Source: Schlegelella_A sp035995885 (GTDB taxonomy: Bacteria; Pseudomonadota; Gammaproteobacteria; Burkholderiales; Burkholderiaceae_C). From it: a stretch of DNA of 64,000 nucleotides. Shown piece by piece: positions 53,548 through 62,257 of the stretch (positions are counted from its first letter, which is position 1; each line of letters begins with the position of its first letter). The stretch is from contig DASYKC010000193.1 in the NCBI GenBank assembly GCA_035995885.1, positions 1 to 64,000 of the forward strand, in the 5' to 3' direction. Made by a program: the position numbers and the translations under genes. The notes under the pieces are model-generated. The model had not been told where the DNA came from. It saw only the letters and a program-made list of their open reading frames with translations, and made no database searches.

Positions 53548-54492
53548 CTACACGAGCCCGGTGCCCTCGTCCAGGCCGAGGTGGACGTTCATCGACTGCA
53601 CCGCCGCACCGCTCGCGCCCTTGCCGAGGTTGTCGAGGCGGCACATCAGGAGCGCCTGCGACTCGCTCGCGAACACGAACAGGTCGACGCGGTTGCTGTC
53701 GTTGCACGCCTGCAGGTCGAAGTAGCCGTCGGCGAGCGTCGCCTCGTCGCGCAGCGGCATGACGCGGACGAAGCGCTCGCCGGCGTAGCGCTCGGCCAGC
53801 GCCGCATGCAGCTGCTCGGCCGTCGTGCCGCGCTTCAGCGTCGCGAGGTGCAGCGGCACGGCGACCGACAGGCCCTTTAGGAAATTGGCGACGATCGGGA
53901 TGAAGACGGGCGCCGTCTCGAGCCGGCTGTGCACCGTCATCTCGGGCAGGTGCTTGTGATCGAGCTTCAGCCCATAGGGGCGCGGCGCGGCGAGGCGCGG
54001 ATCGCCGCCGGCTTCGTACTGCTCGATCATCTTCCTGCCGCCGCCGGAGTAGCCGGTGATCGAGGTCGCGCTGAGCAGCGCGGCCGACGACACCAGACCG
54101 GCGTCGACGAGCGGCCGAACGAGCAGGATGAAGCCGGTCGAGTGGCAGCCCGGGTTGGCGATCCGCTTCGAGGCGCGGATCCGCGCGCGCTGGTCGGCGG
54201 CGAGCTCGGGCAGGCCGAACACCCAGGCGCTCGCCGTGCGATGCGCCGTGCTCGCGTCGATGAGGCAGGTCGACGGATTGGTGACGAGCGCGACCGCCTC
54301 GCGCGCCGCCGCGTCGGGCAGACAGAGGAAGGCGACGTCGGCTGCGTTCAGCAACCGTGCGCGCTCTGCCGCATCCTTGCGCAGCTCGGGCGCCGCGCGC
54401 AGGACTTCGACGTCGCCGCGGCGAGCGAGGTACTCGTTGATGCGAAGGCCGGTCGTGCCTTCCTGGCCGTCGACGAAGACGCGGGTTGCCAT
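53548..54492 (-). CDS. argC: N-acetyl-gamma-glutamyl-phosphate reductase, class 2
   Basis: The 314-residue enzyme reduces N-acetylglutamyl phosphate in arginine synthesis. It has the short class 2 form: GQEGTTGLRINEYLARRGDVEV for NADP binding, ADVAFLCLPDAAA, the active-site cysteine in IANPGCHSTGF, and SGGGRKMIEQYE. It runs opposite to, and between, parA-GNAT and parB, an unusual place for an arginine gene. It starts 83 bases from parB in divergent orientation and ends 20 bases from the GNAT stop codon. No other arg genes are nearby. Confidence 0.92.
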   Translation of the reverse strand: MATRVFVDGQEGTTGLRINEYLARRGDVEVLRAAPELRKDAAERARLLNAADVAFLCLPDAAAREAVALVTNPSTCLIDASTAHRTASAWVFGLPELAADQRARIRASKRIANPGCHSTGFILLVRPLVDAGLVSSAALLSATSITGYSGGGRKMIEQYEAGGDPRLAAPRPYGLKLDHKHLPEMTVHSRLETAPVFIPIVANFLKGLSVAVPLHLATLKRGTTAEQLHAALAERYAGERFVRVMPLRDEATLADGYFDLQACNDSNRVDLFVFASESQALLMCRLDNLGKGASGAAVQSMNVHLGLDEGTGLV

Positions 54493-54575
54493 GTGATTTC
54501 TCGGCGGGGGATCGACAGCATAAGGCAGAGCCGGCTTCCCTGTGCGTCCGCCGACTGCGCTGACAATCGCATTTC

Positions 54576-55499
54576 ATGGCGACGAAGAAACCGAAGGGAC
54601 TCGGCATGGGGCTGGAAGCGCTCCTCGGCCCTCGCGTCGTCGACGTCGCTGCAGCCGGCCCGGATTCCGACGGCGAGCCGCGCTCCCTTTCGCTCGACCA
54701 GCTGCAGCCGGGCCGCTACCAGCCGCGCACGCGGATGGACGAAGGCGCGCTCTACGAGCTCGCCGAAAGCATCAAGGCGCAGGGCGTGATGCAGCCGGTG
54801 CTGGTGCGGCCGCTGCCCGAGACGGGCGGCGGCGGCGAGCGTCGCTTCGAGATCATCGCCGGCGAGCGCCGCGTCCGGGCCGCCCGCCTCGCCGGCCTCG
54901 ACGTCGTGCCGGTGCTCGTTCGCGACGTCGGCGACGAGGCCGCGGCGGCGATGGCGCTGATCGAGAACATCCAGCGCGAGGACCTCAATCCGCTCGAGGA
55001 GGCGCGCGGCCTGCGCCGGCTGACCGACGAGTTCGGCATGACCCACGAGGCCGCGGCGCGTGCCGTCGGCCGCTCGCGCAGCGCGACCACGAACCTGCTG
55101 CGCCTTCTCAATCTCAGCGATCCGGTCCAGCAGATGCTGCTCGTCGGCGACCTCGAGATGGGCCATGCGCGCGCGCTGCTCGCCCTCGACGGCGCACGCC
55201 AGATCATCGAGGCCAACGAGATCGTCGCCCGCAAGCTGAGCGTGCGCGATGCCGAAAAGCGAGTCGGACGACTGGCCGCGCCGGCGTCGGCGGCGACGAC
55301 GAAGGCGCGCGCGAATCGTCAGAAAGGGCGCGATCTCGACCGCCTCGAACAACAACTGTCAGATGCGCTGGCGGCGCCGGTCGAGGTGCGCGTGAAGAAG
55401 CGCACGAGCCAGGGCGAGGCCGGCGAGATCGCGATCGCGTTCGCGTCGCTCGACGAGCTCAACGGTCTCCTTGCGAGGCTCGGCCATGCGGCGCAGTAG
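54576..55499 (+). CDS. parB: chromosome partitioning protein ParB
   Basis: The 307-residue protein has the ParA-contact N-terminus (KKPKGLGMGLEALLG), the CTP/Mg-binding ParB/Srx fold with IIAGERRVRAARLAG, ALIENIQREDLNPLEEARG, and the helix-turn-helix TDEFGMTHEAAARAVGRSRSATTNLLRLL that binds parS. It then ends in a C-terminal dimerisation segment. It nucleates on the parS sites in mnmG and rsmG. It begins its own transcription unit, divergent from argC, instead of following parA directly. Confidence 0.97.
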   Translation: MATKKPKGLGMGLEALLGPRVVDVAAAGPDSDGEPRSLSLDQLQPGRYQPRTRMDEGALYELAESIKAQGVMQPVLVRPLPETGGGGERRFEIIAGERRVRAARLAGLDVVPVLVRDVGDEAAAAMALIENIQREDLNPLEEARGLRRLTDEFGMTHEAAARAVGRSRSATTNLLRLLNLSDPVQQMLLVGDLEMGHARALLALDGARQIIEANEIVARKLSVRDAEKRVGRLAAPASAATTKARANRQKGRDLDRLEQQLSDALAAPVEVRVKKRTSQGEAGEIAIAFASLDELNGLLARLGHAAQ

Positions 55500-55581
55500 T
55501 GTCCGGCGCCACAGCGGTCGAGCAACTTCGCACGTGCGGTCGACGAACTTTTCCGACAGTGCGTCAACTCAGAACCATTTC

Positions 55582-55596
55582 GGCACGTTGCTTGCT
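55582..55596 (+). promoter_or_regulatory. sigma-54 (RpoN) promoter for the prkA operon
   Basis: GGCAC-gttgc-TTGCT has the invariant GG and GC dinucleotides exactly ten bases apart, as required for a -24/-12 promoter; only the first consensus base (T of TGGCAC) is replaced by C. It lies about 200 bases ahead of the prkA start codon, downstream of the parB stop codon. The transcription start would fall near 55607, giving a leader of about 190 nucleotides. The activator site was not identified. Confidence 0.7.
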
Positions 55597-55623
55597 AATC
55601 TGGCCGTGTCTGCAACGAGCAGT

Positions 55624-55770
55624 GCCGAGAAGACCTTGCATCTCGGCCCTTCGCCTGGAGCACGATGAACGAAGCTTGACCGACAGCAGCTGATTGCCAA
55701 GGAAAGCTCTGATGGCGCCCCGCCGGGCTCCATCAGAACTTCCCCGGACGACGAAGGCCACAAGCCTTCG
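55624..55770 (+). other. structured 5' leader of prkA with three hairpins
   Basis: Three perfect inverted repeats lie between the sigma-54 promoter and prkA. The first is GCCGAGA/TCTCGGC (55624-55630, 55641-55647). The second is TCTGATGG/CCATCAGA (55708-55715, 55730-55737), with an inner GCCC/GGGC stem. The third is CGAAGGC/GCCTTCG (55752-55758, 55764-55770, five-base loop). The last ends 28 bases before the start codon. No T-run follows any of them, so they look like RNA-level regulation or stability elements and not terminators. Confidence 0.6.
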
Positions 55771-55798
55771 GCGCCTCCTCGCCGCACAGGAGATCAGC

Positions 55799-57721
55799 AT
55801 GGATGTCATCAGCAACTTTGCAGCGCGCTTCGAGCGCAGTCGCGAAGAAGAGCTGTGGGTTGAAGAGTACCTCGCGGAGTGCAAGCGCAATCCGCTGGCC
55901 TACGCCACCGCCGCCGAGCGCATGCTCAAGGCGATCGGCGAGCCCCAGATGGTCGACACGCGCAACGACACGCGCATGTCGCGCCTGTTCGCCAACAAGG
56001 TGATCAAGATCTATCCCGCCTTCGCCGAGTTCTACGGCATGGAGGACGCGATCGAGCAGGTCGTCAGTTACTTCCGCCACGCCGCCCAGGGCCTGGAGGA
56101 GAAGAAGCAGATCCTCTACCTGCTCGGCCCGGTCGGCGGCGGCAAGAGCTCGATCGCCGAGCGCCTGAAGCAGCTCATGGAGCACGTGCCGTTCTACGCG
56201 ATCAAGGGATCGCCGGTGAACGAGTCGCCGCTCGGCCTGTTCGACCCGCTCGAGGATGGACCGCTGCTCGAGAAGGAGTACGGCATCCCGGCGCGCTACC
56301 TGAACCGGATCCTCTCCCCGTGGGCGGTCAAGCGCCTGGACGAGTACGGCGGCGACATCCGCAAGTTCAAGATCGTCAAGCGCTACCCGAGCGTGCTGAA
56401 GCAGATCGGCGTCTCCAAGACGGAGCCGGGCGACGAGAACAACCAGGACATCTCGGCCCTGGTCGGCAAGGTCGACATCAGGAAGCTCGAGACCTACTCG
56501 CAGGACGATCCCGACGCGTACAGCTTCTCGGGCGGTCTGTGCCTGGCCAACCAGGGCCTGCTCGAGTTCGTCGAGATGTTCAAGGCGCCGATCAAGGTGC
56601 TGCACCCGCTGCTGACGGCGACCCAGGAAGGCAACTTCAAGGGCACCGAGGGCTTCGGCGCGATCCCGTTCGACGGCATCGTCCTGGCGCACAGCAACGA
56701 GAGCGAGTGGAAGACCTTCCGCAACAACAAGAACAACGAGGCCTTCCTCGACCGGATCTACATCGTCAAGGTACCGTACTGCCTGCGCACCTCCGAGGAG
56801 ATCAAGATCTACGAGAAGCTGCTGCGCAACTCGTCGCTCGCCGAGGCGGCGTGCGCGCCGGGGACGCTCAAGATGATGAGCCAGTTCGCGATGCTCACCC
56901 GGCTGAAGGAGCCCGAGAACTCGTCGCTCTACTCGAAGATGCTGATCTACGACGGCGAGAACCTGAAGGACACCGACCCGCGCGCCAAGAGCTATCAGGA
57001 GTACCGCGACTACGCCGGCGTCGACGAAGGCATGAGCGGCGTCTCGACCCGGTTCGCGTTCAAGATCCTGTCGAAGGTCTTCAACTTCGACCCGGCCGAG
57101 ATCGCCGCCAACCCGGTGCACCTGATGTACGTGCTCGAGCAGCAGATCGAGCGCGAACAGTTCCCGGCCGAGACCGAGCAGAAGTACCTCGGCTTCATCA
57201 AGGAGCACCTCTCGGCGCGCTACGCCGAGTTCATCGGCAAGGAGATCCAGACCGCCTACCTCGAGAGCTACAGCGAGTACGGCCAGAACATCTTCGATCG
57301 CTACGTCACCTACGCCGACTACTGGATCCAGGACCAGGAGTACCGCGACACCGACACCGGCGAGGTGTTCGACCGGGCGCAGCTGAACTCCGAGCTCGAG
57401 AAGATCGAGAAGCCCGCCGGCATCTCGAACCCGAAGGACTTCCGCAACGAGATCGTCAACTTCGTCCTGCGCGCGCGCGCCAACAACGCCGGCAAGAACC
57501 CGGCGTGGACCAGCTACGAGAAGCTGCGCGTGGTGATCGAGAAGAAGATGTTCTCGAACACCGAGGAGCTGCTGCCGGTGATCAGCTTCAACGCCAAGGC
57601 GAGCGCCGACGAGGCCAAGAAGCACGAGAACTTCGTCAACCGCATGGTGCAGAAGGGCTATACGCCCAAGCAGGTCCGCCTGCTCTGCGAGTGGTACCTG
57701 CGGGTGAGGAAGAGCAGCTAA
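55799..57721 (+). CDS. prkA: PrkA-family serine protein kinase / AAA ATPase
   Basis: The 640-residue protein is the YeaG/PrkA type: P-loop LLGPVGGGKSSIAERLKQLME, YAIKGSPVNESPLGLFDP, ATQEGNFKGTEGFGAIPFDGIVLAHSNESEW and a C-terminal kinase-like end. PrkA proteins act in stress and nitrogen responses in enterobacteria and in sporulation in Bacillus; AAA-type protease or kinase activity has been proposed. AGGAG stands six bases before the ATG at 55799. It heads the conserved prkA-yeaH-spoVR trio and follows a likely sigma-54 promoter. Confidence 0.95.
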   Translation: MDVISNFAARFERSREEELWVEEYLAECKRNPLAYATAAERMLKAIGEPQMVDTRNDTRMSRLFANKVIKIYPAFAEFYGMEDAIEQVVSYFRHAAQGLEEKKQILYLLGPVGGGKSSIAERLKQLMEHVPFYAIKGSPVNESPLGLFDPLEDGPLLEKEYGIPARYLNRILSPWAVKRLDEYGGDIRKFKIVKRYPSVLKQIGVSKTEPGDENNQDISALVGKVDIRKLETYSQDDPDAYSFSGGLCLANQGLLEFVEMFKAPIKVLHPLLTATQEGNFKGTEGFGAIPFDGIVLAHSNESEWKTFRNNKNNEAFLDRIYIVKVPYCLRTSEEIKIYEKLLRNSSLAEAACAPGTLKMMSQFAMLTRLKEPENSSLYSKMLIYDGENLKDTDPRAKSYQEYRDYAGVDEGMSGVSTRFAFKILSKVFNFDPAEIAANPVHLMYVLEQQIEREQFPAETEQKYLGFIKEHLSARYAEFIGKEIQTAYLESYSEYGQNIFDRYVTYADYWIQDQEYRDTDTGEVFDRAQLNSELEKIEKPAGISNPKDFRNEIVNFVLRARANNAGKNPAWTSYEKLRVVIEKKMFSNTEELLPVISFNAKASADEAKKHENFVNRMVQKGYTPKQVRLLCEWYLRVRKSS

Positions 57722-57744
57722 GGCCGCCGGCCCAGAGAACGCGC

Positions 57745-59022
57745 ATGCTCCAGCAGATCATCGATCGCCGCCTGGCGGGCAAGAACAAATCGATCGGCAA
57801 CCGCGAGCGCTTCCTGCGCCGCTATCAGGGCCAGTTGCGCGACGCGGTCAGGAAGGCCGTCGACAAGCGCGGCATCCGCGACATCGAGCAGGGCGAGGAC
57901 ATCCACCTGCCCAAGCGCGACATCAAGGAGCCGTCGTTCGGCCACGGCCAGGGCGGCGCGCGCGAGATCGTCCATCCCGGCAACCAGGAATACGTTCGCG
58001 GCGACCACATCGAGCGGCCGCAGGGCGGCTCGGGGCGCGGCAGCGGGGCAGGACAGGCGGGCGATTCCGGCGAGGGCGAGGACGATTTCGTCTTCCACCT
58101 CACCAAGGAAGAGTTCATGCAGATCTTCTTCGACGACCTCGCGCTGCCGCGGATGATGCGCACGCAGATCGCCGAAGCGCCCGAGCTGAAGAGCCATCGC
58201 GCCGGCTACTCGAACCAGGGAACGCCGAGCAACCTCTCGGTGATTCGGTCGATGCGTGGCGCGATCAGCCGCCGTGTCGCCATCGGCGCCGGCTCGCGCG
58301 CCGAGCTGCTCGCGCTCGAGGCGCGCCTGGCGGAGATGCCCGAGGTCCTCGACGCCGCCCAGGAGCTCGCCAAGAAGGAGCTCGAGCTGCAGATCGCCGC
58401 CTTGCGCGCGCGCCTCGACCGCATCCCCTACATCGATCCGATCGACCTGCGCTTTCGCAACCGCGTCCGCATGCCGATCCCGACGGCGAAGGCGGTGATG
58501 TTCTGCCTGATGGACGTCTCGGGCTCGATGGACGAGGCGAGGAAGGATCTCTCGAAGCGCTTCTTCATCCTGCTCTATCTCTTCCTGACGCGCCACTACG
58601 AGAAGATCGACATCGTTTTCATCCGCCACCACACGCAGGCCCAGGAGGTCGACGAGGAGAACTTCTTCCGCGCCCGCGAGACCGGCGGCACGGTCGTCTC
58701 GAGCGCGCTCGTCCTGATGGACGAGATCATCAAGGAGCGCTACTCGCCGAGCGACTGGAACATCTACGCCGCGCAGGCGAGCGACGGCGACAACTGGCAT
58801 CACGACTCGGGCCGCTGCCGCGAGCTCCTCACCGAAAGCATCCTGCCCAAGTGCCGCTACTTCGCCTACGTGCAGGTCGCCGACGAGGAGCAGAACCTCT
58901 GGGAGGAATACGCCCGCCTGCAGGAAACGCAGAAGCACTTCGCCATGAGGAAGGTGACGCAGGCGTCGCAGATCTACCCGGTGTTTCGCGATCTCTTCAA
59001 GGCCGAAGGAGTTGCCGCATGA
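57745..59022 (+). CDS. yeaH: YeaH/YhbH family (DUF444) von Willebrand A-like protein
   Basis: The 425-residue protein begins MLQQIIDRRLAGKNKSIGNRERFLRR and has a glycine-rich middle (QGGSGRGSGAGQAGDSGEG). The vWA-like end carries a MIDAS motif (LMDVSGSMDEARKDLSKRFF), then VFIRHHTQAQEVDEENFF and the TGGTVVSSALVLM turn. It is the partner of PrkA in many proteobacteria, with no settled biochemical role. Twenty-three bases separate it from prkA, and its stop overlaps spoVR as ATGA. Confidence 0.95.
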   Translation: MLQQIIDRRLAGKNKSIGNRERFLRRYQGQLRDAVRKAVDKRGIRDIEQGEDIHLPKRDIKEPSFGHGQGGAREIVHPGNQEYVRGDHIERPQGGSGRGSGAGQAGDSGEGEDDFVFHLTKEEFMQIFFDDLALPRMMRTQIAEAPELKSHRAGYSNQGTPSNLSVIRSMRGAISRRVAIGAGSRAELLALEARLAEMPEVLDAAQELAKKELELQIAALRARLDRIPYIDPIDLRFRNRVRMPIPTAKAVMFCLMDVSGSMDEARKDLSKRFFILLYLFLTRHYEKIDIVFIRHHTQAQEVDEENFFRARETGGTVVSSALVLMDEIIKERYSPSDWNIYAAQASDGDNWHHDSGRCRELLTESILPKCRYFAYVQVADEEQNLWEEYARLQETQKHFAMRKVTQASQIYPVFRDLFKAEGVAA

Positions 59023-60638
59023 CGACGCATCACGCGCCGGTCAAGACCGAGCACAAGAGCGCGGCGCGCCGCAAGCTCCGGCCCGAGCGCTCGCTGCCGC
59101 AGGCGCCGCTGCCCGCCGGCCCGCGCGCCGCGCATCCGCTGCCCGACCCGAGCGACTGGACCTTCGAGCTGATCGAGACCTATCACGAGAAGATCCGCGC
59201 CGCCGCGCACCGCTACGCGCTCGACACCTACCCGAACCAGCTCGAGGTCATCACCGCCGAGCAGATGATGGACGCCTACGCCTCGGTCGGCATGCCGGTG
59301 AACTACCGGCACTGGAGCTACGGCAAGGAGTTCATCGCCAACGAGCGCAGCTACCGGCGCGGCCAGATGGGCCTCGCCTACGAGATCGTCATCAATTCCG
59401 ACCCCTGCATCAGCTACCTGATGGAGGAGAACACGACGGCGATGCAGGCGCTCGTGATCGCCCACGCGGCGTACGGGCACAACAGCTTCTTCAAGGGCAA
59501 CTATCTGTTTCGCCTCTGGACCGACGCGTCGTCGATCATCGACTACCTCGTCTATGCGCGGAACTACATCGCCGAGTGCGAAGAAAAGCACGGCATGCAG
59601 GCGGTCGAGGACCTCCTCGACAGCTGCCACGCGCTGCAGAACTACGGCGTCGACCGCTATCACCGGCCGAGCAAGATCTCGCTGGTCGAAGAGCTCGCGC
59701 GCCGGACCGAGCGGCAGGCGTATGCGCAGACGCAGGTCAACGACATCTGGCGCACGCTGCCGCGGCGCGTCGAGCGCCCCGGCGAGGCCGACGAGACCAA
59801 GCGCTTCCCGAGCGAGCCGCAGGAAAACATCCTCTACTTCATCGAGAAGAACGCGCCGCTGCTCGAGCCGTGGCAGCGCGAGGTCGTCCGCATCGTCAGG
59901 AAGATCGCGCAGTACTTCTATCCGCAGCGGCAGACCCAGGTGATGAACGAAGGCTGGGCGACGTTCTGGCACCACCTGCTCCTGAACACGCTCTACGACG
60001 AAGGCCACCTCACCGACGGCGTGATGATCGAGTGGCTGAAGTCGCACACCAACGTCATCTTCCAGCCGCCCGTCGGCCACCGCGCCTACAGCGGCCTCAA
60101 CCCGTACGCGCTCGGCTTCGCGATGTACACCGACATCCGGCGCATCTGCGAGCACCCGACCGACGAGGACCGCGACTGGTTCCCGAACCTCGCCGGAACG
60201 CCGTGGCTGCCGGCGCTGCACCACGCGATGCGCAACTTCAAGGACGAGAGCTTCATCGGCCAGTACCTGTCGCCGAAGGTGATCCGCGACCTGCGCCTGT
60301 TCGCGATCCTCGACGACGAGCACCAGGAGCACCTGCGCGTCTCGGCGATCCACGACACCCAGGGCTACCGCGAAGTGCGCGAGGCGCTGTCGCGCCAGTA
60401 CGACCTCGCCAACCGCGAGCCCGACATCCAGGTCTGGAGCGTCAACCTGCGCGGCGACCGATCGCTGACGCTGCGCCACACGCGCCACAACAACCGGCCG
60501 CTGCACGACGGCGCGAACGAAGTGCTGAAGCACGTCGCCCGCCTCTGGGGCTTCGGCGTCAACCTCGAAAGCGTCGACCAGTGGGGCGACGTGAGCAGCC
60601 ACTGGTCGATCGCGGCGCCGGAGGAGGCGCCTCACTGA
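59019..60638 (+). CDS. ycgB: SpoVR-family protein (YcgB)
   Basis: The 539-residue protein shows the SpoVR pattern: WTFELIETYHEKIRAAAHRYALDTYPNQLEVITAEQMMDAYASVGMP, YEIVINSDPCISYLMEENT, and QVMNEGWATFWHHLLLNTLYDEG with a zinc-like His/Glu cluster. It is the usual third member of the prkA-yeaH set and is unrelated to sporulation in this kind of organism. The first 45 residues are a basic, low-complexity leader. It ends the operon; a hairpin follows about 50 bases after the stop codon. Confidence 0.95.
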   Translation: MTTHHAPVKTEHKSAARRKLRPERSLPQAPLPAGPRAAHPLPDPSDWTFELIETYHEKIRAAAHRYALDTYPNQLEVITAEQMMDAYASVGMPVNYRHWSYGKEFIANERSYRRGQMGLAYEIVINSDPCISYLMEENTTAMQALVIAHAAYGHNSFFKGNYLFRLWTDASSIIDYLVYARNYIAECEEKHGMQAVEDLLDSCHALQNYGVDRYHRPSKISLVEELARRTERQAYAQTQVNDIWRTLPRRVERPGEADETKRFPSEPQENILYFIEKNAPLLEPWQREVVRIVRKIAQYFYPQRQTQVMNEGWATFWHHLLLNTLYDEGHLTDGVMIEWLKSHTNVIFQPPVGHRAYSGLNPYALGFAMYTDIRRICEHPTDEDRDWFPNLAGTPWLPALHHAMRNFKDESFIGQYLSPKVIRDLRLFAILDDEHQEHLRVSAIHDTQGYREVREALSRQYDLANREPDIQVWSVNLRGDRSLTLRHTRHNNRPLHDGANEVLKHVARLWGFGVNLESVDQWGDVSSHWSIAAPEEAPH

Positions 60639-60688
60639 GGCGACTCCCCCGGCGCCGCGCGCGCCGGGACAGGGTTGCTCCCGCCCCA

Positions 60689-60712
60689 ACCCCTCCCTCC
60701 GGGAGGAGGGGT
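60689..60712. terminator. hairpin between spoVR and the lactate dehydrogenase gene
   Basis: An 8-base stem, ACCCCTCC with GGAGGGGT, closes on a CTCCGGGA loop in the 102-base gap between two convergent genes. No T-tract follows on either strand, so a role as a bidirectional (perhaps Rho-aided) terminator or a REP-like element is only a suggestion. Confidence 0.35.
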
Positions 60713-60740
60713 CGACCCCGGTCGGGTCGCGCGCTTCGCG

Positions 60741-62162
60741 CTATAGGGTGAAGATCTTGCCGGGGTTCATGATGTTTTTCGGGTCGAGCGCGCGCTTGAC
60801 GGTGCGCATCATGTCGATCGCGCCGGCGCCGGCCTCGCTCTTCAGGAACTCCATCTTGTGCAGGCCGACGCCGTGCTCGCCGCTGCACGTGCCGTCGACC
60901 GCGAGCGCGCGCATGACGACGCCTTCGTTGAGGCGCTCGGCGGTCTCGCGCTCCGCCGGCTGGGTCGGGTCGACGAGGTAGGCGATGTGGAAGTTGCCGT
61001 CGCCGACGTGGCCGACGATGTAGTGCTGCATGCCGGCCGCGATCGCCTCCTCCGACGCCTGCGTCACCGATTCGGCCAGCCGCGAGATCGGCACGCAGGT
61101 GTCGGTGGTGACGGTGCGGCAGCCGGCCTTCATCTGCAGGCCGGCGAAGTAGGCGCGGTGGCGCGCCGCCCAGAGCTTCTTGCGCTCCTCCGGCGTCGTC
61201 GCCCACTGGAAGCCTTCGCCGCCGTGCTCCTTGGCGATCTCCTGCACCGTCGCTGCCTGCTCGGCGACGCTCGCCTCGCTGCCGTGGAACTCCATCAGCA
61301 GCATCGGCGCTTCGGTGAGCGAGAGCTTGTCGTGGCGGTTCACGGCCTGCACCGCGAAGCGGTCGAGCAGCTCGCAGCGGGCGATCGGAATGCCCATCTG
61401 GATGATCTCGATCGTCGTCCGCACGGCGGCGTCGATCGACGGGAAGGTGCAGGTCGCCGCCGACATCGCCTCGGGCACCGGGTAGACGCGCAGCGTGATC
61501 TCGGTCATGACGCCGAGCGTGCCTTCGCTGCCGACCATGAGCCGGGTCAGGTCGTAGCCGGCCGACGACTTGCGTGCCCGCGTCCCGGTGTGGATCACCG
61601 CGCCGCTCGCCGTGACGACGGTCAGGCCGAGGACGTTCTCGCGCATCGTCCCGTAGCGGACGGCATTGGTGCCGCTCGCCCGCGTCGCGCTCATGCCGCC
61701 GATCGAGGCGTCGGCGCCGGGATCGATCGGAAAGAACAGGCCCGTGTGGCGGATCTCGTCGTTGACCTGCGTCCGCGTCACGCCGGCCTCGACGGTGACG
61801 GTGAGGTCCTCGGCGTTGACGGCGAGGACCTTGTTCATCCGCGACAGGTCGATGCTGACGCCGCCCTGGACCGCGAGCAGATGCCCCTCGAGCGACGAGC
61901 CGACGCCGAACGGGATCACCGGCACCGCGTGCTCGTCGGCGAGCTTGACGACCGCGGCAACGTCGTCGGTGCTTTCGCAGAAGACGACCGCCTCGGGCGG
62001 CGGCGCATCGATCGGCGACTCGTCGCGGCCGTGCTGCTCGCGCACGACGAGCGCGGTCGAGCAGCGGTCGCCGAAGGCCGCCTTGAGCGCGTCGATCATC
62101 GCCGGCGGCACAGCGCGCGGCGCGAGCTGGGGCAGCAGGTGGGCGGGCAGGGGTGCGTTCAT
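60741..62162 (-). CDS. dld: FAD-linked D-lactate/2-hydroxyacid dehydrogenase (GlcD/Dld family)
   Basis: The 473-residue flavoprotein has the PCMH-type FAD domain (VIPFGVGSSLEGHLLAVQGG, DPGADASIGGMSATRASGTNAVRYGT) and the C-terminal substrate domain with HYIVGHVGDGNFHIAYLVDP and GTCSGEHGVGLHK. It most resembles cytochrome-linked D-lactate dehydrogenases, though glycolate oxidase GlcD is a close alternative. GlcE and GlcF genes are absent, which favours Dld. The ATG at 62162 is preferred; the frame runs 18 codons further. Divergent from the cobalamin adenosyltransferase gene. Confidence 0.9.
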   Translation of the reverse strand: MNAPLPAHLLPQLAPRAVPPAMIDALKAAFGDRCSTALVVREQHGRDESPIDAPPPEAVVFCESTDDVAAVVKLADEHAVPVIPFGVGSSLEGHLLAVQGGVSIDLSRMNKVLAVNAEDLTVTVEAGVTRTQVNDEIRHTGLFFPIDPGADASIGGMSATRASGTNAVRYGTMRENVLGLTVVTASGAVIHTGTRARKSSAGYDLTRLMVGSEGTLGVMTEITLRVYPVPEAMSAATCTFPSIDAAVRTTIEIIQMGIPIARCELLDRFAVQAVNRHDKLSLTEAPMLLMEFHGSEASVAEQAATVQEIAKEHGGEGFQWATTPEERKKLWAARHRAYFAGLQMKAGCRTVTTDTCVPISRLAESVTQASEEAIAAGMQHYIVGHVGDGNFHIAYLVDPTQPAERETAERLNEGVVMRALAVDGTCSGEHGVGLHKMEFLKSEAGAGAIDMMRTVKRALDPKNIMNPGKIFTL

Positions 62163-62257
62163 GCGAGTCTCCGCGGCAGCAGGGCCGAGAGACATTGTAG
62201 GAACCGGCTTCGTCACCGATCGGATTGGCCCTTCGCCGCTGCTAGGATGGCCCGACC

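Noticed and set aside
53548..54492. argC between parA and parB as cargo of a mobile element
   Set aside because: No transposase, inverted repeats, direct repeats, tRNA gene or composition change flanks it, so simple rearrangement or ancestral order is more likely.
59019..60638. SpoVR gene as evidence for sporulation
   Set aside because: The prkA-yeaH-spoVR set is common in non-sporulating proteobacteria, and no sporulation genes are present.
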